A stretch of 64,000 nt of DNA from Pseudoduganella rivuli (GTDB lineage Bacteria; Pseudomonadota; Gammaproteobacteria; Burkholderiales; Burkholderiaceae_D): NCBI RefSeq assembly GCF_009674485.1, contig NZ_WKJJ01000024.1:1-64000 (forward strand). Direction: 5' to 3'. This document shows, piece by piece, positions 47,401-55,229 of the stretch. The translations under genes and the position numbers were made by a program. Each line of letters begins with the position of its first letter. Positions within the stretch are counted from its first letter, which is position 1. The notes beneath the pieces were generated by a model. That model was not told the origin of the DNA. It saw only the letters and a list, made by a program, of their open reading frames with translations, and did not search any database.

Positions 47401-50400
47401 TTGCGACGACGTCATCGCGCCGATCTGGTCGGTCGTGATGGCGGCCACCTGGTCGGTGGTCATGCCCGAAATCGCATTGGTCTTCAGCGCGGCCAGGTCG
47501 TTGGTTTCCAGCGCAGCGATGGCGGCGGTGCTCAGGCCGGCAACTTGCGAGCTGGACAGGGCTGCAACCTGGTTGGTCTGCAATGCCACGATCTGGTCGG
47601 TATCCAGCGCATTCAGCTGCACGGTCTTCAGGCCGGCAATCGCGCTGGACTTCAGCACGGACAGGTCGTCGGTTTCCAGCGCGGCGACCGAATCGGACGA
47701 CAGCGCAGCCACTTGCGACGAGCTCAGGATGGATGCCTGCGCCGTGTTCAGTGCAACGATCTGGGCGGTGTTGAAGCCGTTGGCCAGGGCGTTGGTGGTC
47801 AGGGCCGCGACCTGGTTGGTGCCCAGGTTGTTGACCTGGTCGGTGGTCAGTGCAGCGATCTGATGGGTCTTCAGGCCGGCAATGATGTTGGTCTTCAGGC
47901 CGATGATGTCCGACGTTTCAATCGCGGCAATCGCTTCGGTCGACAGCGAGCCGAACTGAACCGTGTTCAGGGCGCCCAGCTGGGCCGAGTTCAGCGCAAC
48001 CACCTGGCTGGTGGACAGGCCGTTGGCCAGCTGGTTGGTGGTCATGGCGCCGACTTGCGACGACGTCATCGCGCCGATCTGGTCGGTGGTCAGGGCCGCC
48101 ACCTGGTCGGTGGTCATGCCGGAAATCGCATTGGTCTTCAGCACGGCCAGGTCGTTGGTTTCCAGCGCGGCGATGGCGGCGGTGCTCAGGCCGGACACTT
48201 GGGCGCTGGACAGTACGGCAACCTGGTTGGTGCCCAGGGCCACGATCTGGTCGGTATCCAGGGCGTTCAGCTGCACGGTTTTCAGGCCGGCAATCGCGCT
48301 GGACTTCAGGACGGACAGGTCGTCGGTTTCCAGGGCGGCGATCGAATCGGACGACAGCGCGCCGACTTGAGCCGAGCTCAGGGTTGCAGCCTGCGCGGTG
48401 TTCAGCGCAACGATCTGGGCGGTGTTGAAGCCGTTGGCCAGGGCGTTGGTGGTCAGCGCGGCGACCTGGTTGGTGCCCAGGTTGTTGACCTGGTCGGTGG
48501 TCAGTGCGGCGATCTGGTGGGTCTTCAGGCCGGCAATGATGTTGGTCTTCAGGCCGATGATGTCCGACGTTTCAATCGCGGCAATCGCTTCGGTCGACAG
48601 CGAGCTGAACTGAACAGTGTTCAGGGCGCCCAGCTGGGCCGAGTTCAGCGCGACCACCTGGCTGGTGGACAGGCCGTTGGCCAGCTGGTTGGTGGTCATG
48701 GCGCCGACTTGCGACGACGTCATCGCACCGATCTGGTCGGTGGTCAGGGCCGCCACCTGGTCGGTGGTCATGCCGGCGATCGCGTTGGTCTTCAGTGCGG
48801 CCAGGTCGTTGGTTTCCAGCGCGGCGATGGCGGCGGTGCTCAGGCCGGCAACTTGGGCGCTGGACAGCACGGCAACCTGGTTGGTGCCCAGGGCAACGAT
48901 CTGGTCGGTATCCAGGGCGTTCAGCTGCACGGTTTTCAGGCCGGCAATCGCGCTGGACTTCAGCACGGCCACGTCATCGGTTTCCAGGGCGGCGATCGAG
49001 TCGGACGACAGCGCGGCCACTTGCGACGAGCTCAGCGTTGCAGCCTGCGCCGTGTTCAGCGCGACGATTTGCGCCGTGTTCAGGCCGTTGGCCAGTACGT
49101 TGGTGGTCAGCGCGGCGATCTGGTTGGTGCCCAGTGCGCCCACCTGGTCGGTGGTCAGTGCGGCAGCCTGGTGCGTCTTCAGTGCGGCAATCGCGTTGGT
49201 CTTCAGTGCGGAAATGTCATCCGTGCCGATCGCGGCGATGGCGTCGGACGTCAGCGCGCCGAATTGCGTGGTGTTCAGTGCGCCCAGCTGGGTCGACGTC
49301 AGGGCGGCCACCTGGCTGGTGGTCAAGCCTTCGGCCAACTGCTTGGTGGTCAGGGCCAGTACCTGGCCCGAGGTCAGCGCGCTGATCTGGTCGGTGGTGA
49401 TGGCGCCCACCTGGTCGGTGGTCAAGCCGGCAATCGCGTTCGATTTCAGCGCGGCCAGGTCATTGGTTTCCAGGGCGGCGATGGCGGCGGTGCTCAGCGA
49501 CGATACTTGCAGGCTGGACAGGGCGGCAACCTGGTTGGTGCCCAGTGCCACGACCTGTTCGGTATCCAGCGCATTCAGCTGCACGGTCTTCAGGCCGGCA
49601 ATCGCGCTGGTTTTCAGGGCGGCCAGGTCGTCGGTTTCCAGTGCGGCGATGGAGTCGGAGGTCAGGGCAGCGACTTGCGACGAGCTCAGCGTTGCAGCCT
49701 GGGCCGTGTTCAGGGCCACGATTTGCAACGTCGACAGGGCATTGGCCAGCACGTTGGTGGTCAGTGCGGCGATCTGGTTGGTGCCCAGGTTGGCAACCTG
49801 GTCGGTGGTCAGGGCAGCAGCCTGGGCCGTTTTCAGGGCGGCGATCTGGCTCGACTTCAGGCCGGCCAGGTCGGACGTTTCAATCGCGGCGATGCCATCG
49901 CTGGACAGTGCGCCGAACTGGACCGTCGACAGGGCGCCCAGTTGGCTGGAATTCATTGCTGCAACCTGGCTGGTGGACAAGCCATTGGCCAGCTGGTTGG
50001 TGTTCAGTGCGCCGACTTGGGCGTTGGTCAGTGCGCCGATCTGGTCGGTGGTGACGGCGACGATCTGATCGGTGGTCAAGCCGCCGATGGCGCTCGATTT
50101 CAGCGCGGCCAGGTCATTGGTTTCCATCGCAGCGACGGCATTGGTGGTCAGTGCGGCCACTTGTGCGCTGCCGAATACGGAAACTTGCTGGGTGTTCAGC
50201 GAAACCACCTGGTCGCTGGTCAGGACACCCATCTGTACAGTTTTCAGGCCGGCAATCGCGCTGGTTTTCAGGGCGCTGATGTCGTCGGTTTCCATCGCGG
50301 CGATGGAGTCGGACGACAGCGCAGCCACTTGCGCGGAGCTCAGGACGGCAGCCTGGGTCGAGGTCAGGGCGACGATCTGGTTGGTGGCGAGGCCGGTCGA

Positions 50401-50820
50401 CAGTTGCAGCGTGGTCATTGCTGCAATCTGGTTGGTGCCCAGCGAACCGATCTGGTCGGTGGTCAGCACGGACAGTTGCGTCGACTTCAGGGCTGCGATG
50501 GCGTTGCTGCGCAGGCCGGTAATGTCCGACGTTTCAATCGCAGCCAGCGCATCCGTGTTCAGCGCGGCGGCTTGCAGCGTGGTGATCGCGCCGAACTGGG
50601 ACGAGGTCATCGCCGCAGCCTGCGACGTGGACAACACACCCAGCTGGGCCGTATTGAATGCCGGGATCTGGGACGAAGTAAATACCCCCATTTGATCCGT
50701 GGTCAGAGCACCGAATTGGTCGGTATTCAAACCGGCAATGTCGGAGGTCGCCAGACTGGCAATCTGCAAAGTCGATAAATTAGCAATCTGCAACGTAGTC
50801 AAGCTGGTGACGATGCTCAT
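44410..50820 (-). CDS. Giant octapeptide-repeat protein 3, predicted type I secretion substrate
   Basis: 2136 aa, starting MSIVTSLTTLQIANL with no signal peptide. A TAGGAG ribosome-binding site (50827-50832 region) is six bases from the ATG. Octads run to about residue 1865 and are organised in about eight consecutive 218-residue units. Each unit contains three E-x-x-D marker octads (AIETSDI, ALETDDL, ALETNDL) spaced 10, 7 and 10 octads. The C-terminal domain (about 1874-2010) has VLDLNNNGIDTL, ALDRNGNGAIDDGSELFG, ELDSNGDGAITSAD and VWVDGNADGVSDASEL, EF-hand-like loops as in RTX proteins. The tail ends GGILAAK. It is the most homogeneous of the three, so recently amplified or converted. A secreted surface protein role is inferred. 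Confidence 0.85.
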   Translation of the reverse strand: MSIVTSLTTLQIANLSTLQIASLATSDIAGLNTDQFGALTTDQMGVFTSSQIPAFNTAQLGVLSTSQAAAMTSSQFGAITTLQAAALNTDALAAIETSDITGLRSNAIAALKSTQLSVLTTDQIGSLGTNQIAAMTTLQLSTGLATNQIVALTSTQAAVLSSAQVAALSSDSIAAMETDDISALKTSAIAGLKTVQMGVLTSDQVVSLNTQQVSVFGSAQVAALTTNAVAAMETNDLAALKSSAIGGLTTDQIVAVTTDQIGALTNAQVGALNTNQLANGLSTSQVAAMNSSQLGALSTVQFGALSSDGIAAIETSDLAGLKSSQIAALKTAQAAALTTDQVANLGTNQIAALTTNVLANALSTLQIVALNTAQAATLSSSQVAALTSDSIAALETDDLAALKTSAIAGLKTVQLNALDTEQVVALGTNQVAALSSLQVSSLSTAAIAALETNDLAALKSNAIAGLTTDQVGAITTDQISALTSGQVLALTTKQLAEGLTTSQVAALTSTQLGALNTTQFGALTSDAIAAIGTDDISALKTNAIAALKTHQAAALTTDQVGALGTNQIAALTTNVLANGLNTAQIVALNTAQAATLSSSQVAALSSDSIAALETDDVAVLKSSAIAGLKTVQLNALDTDQIVALGTNQVAVLSSAQVAGLSTAAIAALETNDLAALKTNAIAGMTTDQVAALTTDQIGAMTSSQVGAMTTNQLANGLSTSQVVALNSAQLGALNTVQFSSLSTEAIAAIETSDIIGLKTNIIAGLKTHQIAALTTDQVNNLGTNQVAALTTNALANGFNTAQIVALNTAQAATLSSAQVGALSSDSIAALETDDLSVLKSSAIAGLKTVQLNALDTDQIVALGTNQVAVLSSAQVSGLSTAAIAALETNDLAVLKTNAISGMTTDQVAALTTDQIGAMTSSQVGAMTTNQLANGLSTSQVVALNSAQLGALNTVQFGSLSTEAIAAIETSDIIGLKTNIIAGLKTHQIAALTTDQVNNLGTNQVAALTTNALANGFNTAQIVALNTAQASILSSSQVAALSSDSVAALETDDLSVLKSSAIAGLKTVQLNALDTDQIVALQTNQVAALSSSQVAGLSTAAIAALETNDLAALKTNAISGMTTDQVAAITTDQIGAMTSSQVAAMTTKQLAEGLTTSQVVAMTSSQLSGLSTAQFAALTSDAIAAIETSDIIGLRTNVIAALKTVQVAALTTDQVGALGTNQIAALTTNALANGFNTAQIVALNTAQAATLSSAQAAALSSDSIAALETDDLSSLKSSAIAGLKTVQLNALKTDQIVALGTNQVAALSSAQVAGLSTAAIAALETNDLAALKTNAIAGMTTDQVAAITTDQIGNMTSAQIAAMTTNQLANGVTTSQIVAMTSAQLAGLSTSQFGALSSDAIAAIETSDIIGLRTNVIAALKTHQIAALTTDQVNNLGTNQVAALTTNALANGFNTAQIVALNTAQASILSSSQVAALSSDSVAALETDDLQALKSSSIAGLKTVQLNAMDTEQIVALGTNQVAALSSAQMAGLTTAAVAAMETSDLAVLKSSAITGLNTDQLRAITTDQISALGTNQIAALKTSQLTDGFTTSQVLAMTSNQLAALTTAQFGALTSDQVGAIGTDDISALKTNVIAALKTLQVAGLTTDQIGALGTNQAAALTTAVLSVGFNTAQIVALTSAQAAVLSSSQVAALSSDSVAALETDDLSALKTSSIAGLKTVQLSALSTDQMVSLTTGQAAALTSSQMAGFSTAAIAAMETSDLAALKTSAISGLTTDHVAALTTDQLIGMTTAQFAGFTSTQIKALSTTQIANIETNDMAALKTATIRALTTDQVVGLTTLQISTLASAQVCALTSDQIQAMTTDQIGAFHSPFYTPIVLDLNNNGIDTLAFNAGVQFDMQATGSKAGTGWVGGGDGLLALDRNGNGAIDDGSELFGSGTTLANGQKAGNGYEALAELDSNGDGAITSADAAFGSLKVWVDGNADGVSDASELKSLADLSISKLNLNGKSDVSLNNGNIVGMTSTYETADGQTHAAADVWFAGSNVTPGAADLRGNVSGLVQSMSTFGSAAPVASGSLTLEAGSNVNNSVATLAAAIGQFDAAKLNGAADLAATDSDLRLKALSSSAGLGGILAAK
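45215..50805 (-). repeat. 24-bp (octapeptide) tandem array of giant gene 3
   Basis: About 230 octads with little sequence variation; ALTTDQ, ALGTNQ, VLSSAQ, LSTAAI and ALETND blocks recur verbatim. Two-residue insertions (NALANG-FNTAQIV, NQLANG-LSTSQVV) recur at fixed places in each 218-residue unit. Confidence 0.9.
45394..50640 (-). repeat. 654-bp super-repeat, about eight tandem copies
   Basis: The same short landmark (GGTGGAC or a close variant, coding the residues around LSTSQ after the ANG insertion) appears at 46048, 46702, 47356, 48010, 48664, 49318, 49972 and 50626, every interval being exactly 654 bp. The copies at about 47873-48526 and 48527-49180 differ at only a few positions by eye; outer copies are more diverged. 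654 bp is 218 codons, that is 27 octads plus two residues. Confidence 0.9.
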
Positions 50821-51309
50821 TTCATTCTCCTAGGGGTACTACAGAATTCTGAGTGGGTATGAAAGGGAGCCGACTGGCGCCATTCCCTACCGATGTTTTA
50901 AAAAGTCTTGCTTGAATTTGTGTTCACAACTGCTGAAACCAGTCGCCGAAGACTCCGCTTTTCATTCTTAACGACAACAGAGCCGTTTACTTTAGTAAAC
51001 AAAAGGGGGCAGTTTGGCCCTCAATCCGACGGTGCGCCAAGTACAAAGCGACCGCTGCAAGCCTTTCGTTAAGTAAACTTTTAACGGCTAAAGTTTACGG
51101 GACGCAATTACGAGTATAACGTAAGTGTTCCAGGCAAAATTTGCCTTGGGGCACCTTTTTTCGCATTGTCTCCGGTCTGCAACTAGGCAGTCATGCAAGT
51201 GACAAGCTGTCACCACGAAGTGGCTAGACAGGTTGGCACAGCTTATTTTATGAAGGAAATACAACCGGCAGATGACAAGCAGACCGCCCTTCCCGCCCCT
51301 GTTCGCCGT
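50821..51309. promoter_or_regulatory. Regulatory region of giant gene 3 with paired GTTTAC inverted repeats
   Basis: No gene is seen in these 489 bp, which are clearly AT-richer than their surroundings. They hold two inverted repeats built on the same hexamer. One has 7-bp arms GTTTACT/AGTAAAC with a 2-nt centre (50985-51000). The other has 9-bp arms GTAAACTTT/AAAGTTTAC with an 8-nt spacer (51073-51081 / 51090-51098). A further short palindrome, TTGTGTTCACAA, lies at 50918-50929. They look like operators for a dimeric regulator of giant gene 3. No confident -35/-10 pair was found. Confidence 0.5.
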
Positions 51310-52059
51310 TTAGCGGTAGCGGTTGACGATGTCCTGGTAGGCGCCGTCGGCGCGCATGGCTTTCAGCGCCGCATTGAAACGGTCGCGCACGTCGCGGTCG
51401 GCAAAGGCGGCGGCAAACACGGTGGTATTGGGGAAAATGTCGTGGTATTCCACTTCGTCGTCGGTTTTCATGGACCCGGCCAGCTGGCGCCGGTACCAGT
51501 GGAAGACGTAGCGGTCGACCACGATGACGTCGACCCGGCGCGCCCAGAACACGCGGGCCTGGGCATCCTGGGTGCTGCTCTGGAAGTAATTGTCGCGGAA
51601 ACGCCCCTGTTCATCCGGCCGGTAGCGCGCTGCGAAGGCCGGTCCCAGGTCGGCCCAGCCCCGTTGCCAGATGACGAAGCGGTATTGGTCGAGGTCCATG
51701 TCGCTGGCCAGGCGGATGCGGTCGGCCTTGCGGGAAATCGCGATATTGACGTACTCGACCACGCCGTCCGAGTAATACACGCCCGGCTCGTCCTTGCCAT
51801 GGACCGACATGATGATATCGGCCTGCCCGCCTTTCAGCGCCGGCAGCATACGGGATTTCGACATCACTTCGCTTTTCATGCCAAAACCCAGCCGGGCCAG
51901 CGCGGCGCGCGCCACATCGACTTCGATACCGGCCACATTGCCGGCGCCATCCACATACACGTACGGGGGACGGTCGATATTGAAGCCGACCTTGAGGTCG
52001 GCCGCCGGCACGGACTGGCAAGCCAGCACCAGGGCAATCCAGATGGACCAGCGCGTCAC
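51310..52059 (-). CDS. Periplasmic solute-binding protein (SBP_bac_3-like)
   Basis: 249 aa with a signal peptide (cleavage near SVPAA). The SBP_bac_3 type fold is recognisable: LKVGFNIDRPPYVYVDGAGN, GIEVDVARAALARLG, the lobe-linking segment RMLPALKGGQADIIMS, and a C-terminal QDIVNRY. Such proteins bind amino acids or similar ligands. There is no ABC permease next to it, so it may be an orphan or sensor-type binding protein. It is divergent from a second binding protein gene. Confidence 0.75.
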   Translation of the reverse strand: MTRWSIWIALVLACQSVPAADLKVGFNIDRPPYVYVDGAGNVAGIEVDVARAALARLGFGMKSEVMSKSRMLPALKGGQADIIMSVHGKDEPGVYYSDGVVEYVNIAISRKADRIRLASDMDLDQYRFVIWQRGWADLGPAFAARYRPDEQGRFRDNYFQSSTQDAQARVFWARRVDVIVVDRYVFHWYRRQLAGSMKTDDEVEYHDIFPNTTVFAAAFADRDVRDRFNAALKAMRADGAYQDIVNRYR

Positions 52060-52183
52060 AATGTCTCCCGGGGCCGTCGCATGATGGCATCGTTATATAT
52101 AGATAGCGCGACAATCTGACTGTAATGCAGCCGCCGGCATGGGACAAGCGCCGGGCGGCGGAAAGTGCTACCCTCGCCACAAC

Positions 52184-52918
52184 ATGAAGCGCAGACCATT
52201 CCTGACCTTTGCCGCGCTCAGTGCGGCCTTGCCCCATGCCGGCGCGGCGCCGCTGGCGGCGATGCGCATCGTCACCACCCATTTGCCGCCACTGGTGCTG
52301 GAAAACCAGCCGAAACGCCCCGGCGCATTGCAGGAACTGGTGGCGGAATTGTGCAAACGCGCGGGGCTGTCGCCAGACACGGCGTTCGTCCCGTGGCGCC
52401 GCGCCCTGTTCCTGGCCACCACCATGCCGGCCACGGCGATTTATCCGCTGACCCGGCTGCCGGAGCGGGAAGCGCAATTCCGCTGGCTGGCGCCGCTGTA
52501 CGACGAACATTATGTTTTTGTCGCCCCGCGCGGCAAACGCTTCGACATCGGCCAGCCCGAACGGATGAAAAACACCCGCATCGCCATACTGCGGGGTGCG
52601 GCGCAAATAGTGATGTTGCGGGAACTGGGCTACCACCACTTTGTCGAAGCCCGGTCCATCGACGAAGTCCACCGCTTCCTGGTGGGCGGCATGGCCGACG
52701 CTTCGTTTGGCGAACGCAACATCATCCGCGCCTCGCTGAAAAGCCGTCACGCGGAAGCGGATTTCGACGTCAGCGCGCCGGTGCGCACGACCACCGCCTG
52801 GCTGGCGGGTTCGCTGGATTTCACGGCGGACGATGCGCAACTGTTCAAGCGCTTGGCCGACGCCATGGCGGCCGATGGCGCCAGCAAAAAGATCCTGGCG
52901 AAATACGGGCTGGAATAA
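52184..52918 (+). CDS. Periplasmic solute-binding protein-like, orphan
   Basis: About 244 aa starting at MKRRPFLTF (ATG at 52184), because the signal peptide begins there; an open extension to 52139 is unlikely. The mature part (MRIVTTHLPPLVLENQP, LQELVAELCKRAGL, FVPWRRALFLATTMP) resembles the SBP_bac_3 orphan group often found in Gammaproteobacteria and Betaproteobacteria without transporters. The ligand is unknown. It is divergent from the neighbouring binding protein and convergent with the SPFH gene. Confidence 0.7.
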   Translation: MKRRPFLTFAALSAALPHAGAAPLAAMRIVTTHLPPLVLENQPKRPGALQELVAELCKRAGLSPDTAFVPWRRALFLATTMPATAIYPLTRLPEREAQFRWLAPLYDEHYVFVAPRGKRFDIGQPERMKNTRIAILRGAAQIVMLRELGYHHFVEARSIDEVHRFLVGGMADASFGERNIIRASLKSRHAEADFDVSAPVRTTTAWLAGSLDFTADDAQLFKRLADAMAADGASKKILAKYGLE

Positions 52919-52950
52919 CGCCGCGGCGCGGGGTATGGCGCCGCGGCGTT
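52917..52950. terminator. Bidirectional hairpin between convergent genes
   Basis: Perfect 12-bp GC-rich arms (52917-52928 / 52939-52950) with a 10-nt loop overlap the stop codons of both convergent genes. U-tracts are short, but position and symmetry support a shared terminator. Confidence 0.7.
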
Positions 52951-54886
52951 ATTCCTTGCCGGGCGTGGCCGCCAGTTCACGCGCCTTGATGGCGCTCATC
53001 AAGCCCAGCAAGGTGCTGAAGGCGTTGCTGTCGGCGCCGCCCATCTGCACTTGCGGCACCAGCGGCACTTTCGCCGCTTCAAACGCTTCGGCCAGGCGCA
53101 GCATCACGGTTTGCGTCAGCTGCTTGTCGGCGCCCTCGCCCTGCATGGCTTCAGACTTGGCCTGGATCGCCGCCGCTTCCGCCTCGCCCACCGAGCGGAT
53201 CGCGGAAGCGCGGCCCGAACCTTCCATCTCTTGCTTGAAGCGTTCGGCCTGCGCCAGCGCCTCGATTTCCTGGCGGCGCTTCTCGGCCGCCTTGACGTTG
53301 GCCGCACCCTGGTTTTCCTTGATCGAGATGTCCACCAGCGAGCCGGTCAACTCTTTCTGCTTGGCGGCGCGCTGCTCGGCTTCGTTCAGCTCGCGCTCCT
53401 TGTCGGCGGCGATCTGCTTTTGCGCGAACGTTTCCACCTGTTCGCGCGCGATCTGGCGGTCGCGCAACTGCGCCATGATGTTTTCGATCTTGTTGTCGCC
53501 TTCCTGGGGTTTCGGCGTGCCGATCAACACTTCCTGGAATTCCAGCGAATAGGCCTGGAAGCGCTGGCGCATGTCTTCCGACGCGTTGGCCTGCAATTCG
53601 CTGCGCGACTGGATCAGTTCAATGAAGGTCTTGGTCTGTGACACGTTCTTGAAGTACGACGACACCATCGGGTCCAGCGTCTGTTCCACCAGTTGCGCCA
53701 CATTGCCGAAGCGCTGCACCACCATCGGCGCCTTGCGGTAATCGATGTGCACCACCACCGACAGCGGCAATTGCGGTTCGAATGCATCCTTGGTAATGAG
53801 CGTGATTTCGCGCAGGTTCTTGTCGAAGTTGGAGCCGCTTTCGCCCGACTTCCACATCAGCACAAAGTTCGTGGTGGGCACCAGTTCGATCTTGCCCGCG
53901 TACGTGTTGAACGCGTACTTGCCAGGCATGAGCGGATCGCGCCAGACGCCGCGGCAACCGCTTTCCACCAGTTCGCCGTGCGTGTATTCGGTGCCGGACA
54001 AGTCGGCGCCCTTGTGGCCGGTATAAGACACCACCACACCGACAAAGCCGACCGGGATCACGGTTTTCTTGATGAATTCCACCGTCGCGAACAGGCGGTT
54101 GATGAAGTACGTGCCCTCCACCAGCACCCGTTCCTGGCGGCCGCGGCGCCCGCCGGCGGCGAGGAATTTTTCCGGCTCCTGGAACGCGTTGTGGCTGTCC
54201 CCGACATCGGGCGCCAGCAATTCATCCTTCACCAGGCCGGGACCGTCCTGCACCGTCACCACGGCCAGCTGGTCGGAATCGTGCGAGCCGGTGGTTTCCT
54301 TGATCACGACCGGCGTAAAGCCGCTGCGTTCATCGAGCAAGCCGCGCATCTGCTCGTAATACGCCTTTTCCTTGGCGTCCAGCGACATCGAGTACGTCGC
54401 CTCTTCCGTCATCACGACAAACAGGGCGGGATTGATGATGTGCGTCCCTTCGCGCAGGATCATGCGCTGCGGGCCTTTCTGGCCGCCGTTGCCAAGGAAG
54501 GCGCGCACGTCGCGGAAGTCGGCAATGGCGGCATTGTCGGCCAGCGTCTGTCCGGCGGGCAGGTCGATGCCGTCGCGCGCGAAGACGTAGCCGATGGTGC
54601 CCTGCGTGACGGACACCATGGGATGAATGTGGACGCGGTACTGGAACGGCGCGAAGAAGTGGAAACCACCACGGCGGAGTTCAGGTTGCAGGCCGGCTTC
54701 GCCGTTCAATGCGAGCAACCCGCTTTGCACGGAGCCGGAAGGGCTCCACAGTTTTTCGACGACCCCGATACGGTCGTTCGGGATGTACTTGATGACACCA
54801 GAGACCAGCAACAGCAACAACACGATCAACAATACAGCGGCGACTACCATCAGGCCGACTAACGGGCCAGCAAGCAGGCTAGACAT
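52949..54886 (-). CDS. SPFH/Band-7 (flotillin-like) membrane protein
   Basis: 645 aa. A hydrophobic N-terminal segment (residues about 8-30, VGLMVVAAVLLIVLLLLLVS) anchors it. A long region with Band-7 character follows (about 290-440: VGFVGVVVSYTGHKGADLSG, LSVVVHIDYRKAPMVVQRFG). Then comes a Lys/Glu/Ala-rich coiled coil (about 480-590, REQVETFAQKQIAADKERE) and a tail. SPFH proteins form large ring assemblies in membranes and organise protease or lipid domains. It is longer than typical HflK/HflC or flotillin because of an extra 250-residue insert after the membrane segment. It stands alone. Confidence 0.8.
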   Translation of the reverse strand: MSSLLAGPLVGLMVVAAVLLIVLLLLLVSGVIKYIPNDRIGVVEKLWSPSGSVQSGLLALNGEAGLQPELRRGGFHFFAPFQYRVHIHPMVSVTQGTIGYVFARDGIDLPAGQTLADNAAIADFRDVRAFLGNGGQKGPQRMILREGTHIINPALFVVMTEEATYSMSLDAKEKAYYEQMRGLLDERSGFTPVVIKETTGSHDSDQLAVVTVQDGPGLVKDELLAPDVGDSHNAFQEPEKFLAAGGRRGRQERVLVEGTYFINRLFATVEFIKKTVIPVGFVGVVVSYTGHKGADLSGTEYTHGELVESGCRGVWRDPLMPGKYAFNTYAGKIELVPTTNFVLMWKSGESGSNFDKNLREITLITKDAFEPQLPLSVVVHIDYRKAPMVVQRFGNVAQLVEQTLDPMVSSYFKNVSQTKTFIELIQSRSELQANASEDMRQRFQAYSLEFQEVLIGTPKPQEGDNKIENIMAQLRDRQIAREQVETFAQKQIAADKERELNEAEQRAAKQKELTGSLVDISIKENQGAANVKAAEKRRQEIEALAQAERFKQEMEGSGRASAIRSVGEAEAAAIQAKSEAMQGEGADKQLTQTVMLRLAEAFEAAKVPLVPQVQMGGADSNAFSTLLGLMSAIKARELAATPGKE

Positions 54887-55229
54887 ACATACCTTTCGGT
54901 TGTGGAGAAGACTGGGAATACGGATGCGGACAGGACGACGTCCGTGCGGCGCGAAGGCGCACGCAAGAGGCGGGCGCCGTCAGCGCGGCGGCGGCGCCGC
55001 GACGGGAGAATTCGGGGAGTGGGGGTTGGCATATGCCGTTTTGCACAAGCCGGTCGCGTGGGCGATCAGGCGGGGCAGAGGGGGCGCGGAACGCGCCGGT
55101 GACACTGAATCAAACACGATTATTGTTGTTGCTCTTCAGTAAGTTCGTGAATTCATTCTGGCATAAATTGATAAAAATTAAAGATGCTGCACTGCGATTA
55201 GAGGAAGGACTCTAAAAACCGCAACGACA
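54887..55229. other. Intergenic region upstream of the SPFH gene
   Basis: No gene. The left half is GC-rich with GCGGCG runs; the right part (55095-55200) is AT-rich and lies between the SPFH start and the end of the LysR gene on the same strand. It should carry the SPFH promoter, but no convincing box pair is visible. Confidence 0.4.

Noticed and set aside
45394..50640. Regular short repeats suggestive of a CRISPR array
   Set aside because: The 24-bp unit is coding, stays in frame, has no unrelated spacers and no cas genes nearby.
37555..50778. Long plus-strand open frames (up to 2154 codons) opposite giant genes 2 and 3
   Set aside because: Same artefact of repeat codon use. The minus-strand frames contain the C-terminal EF-hand-like domain and proper ribosome-binding sites.
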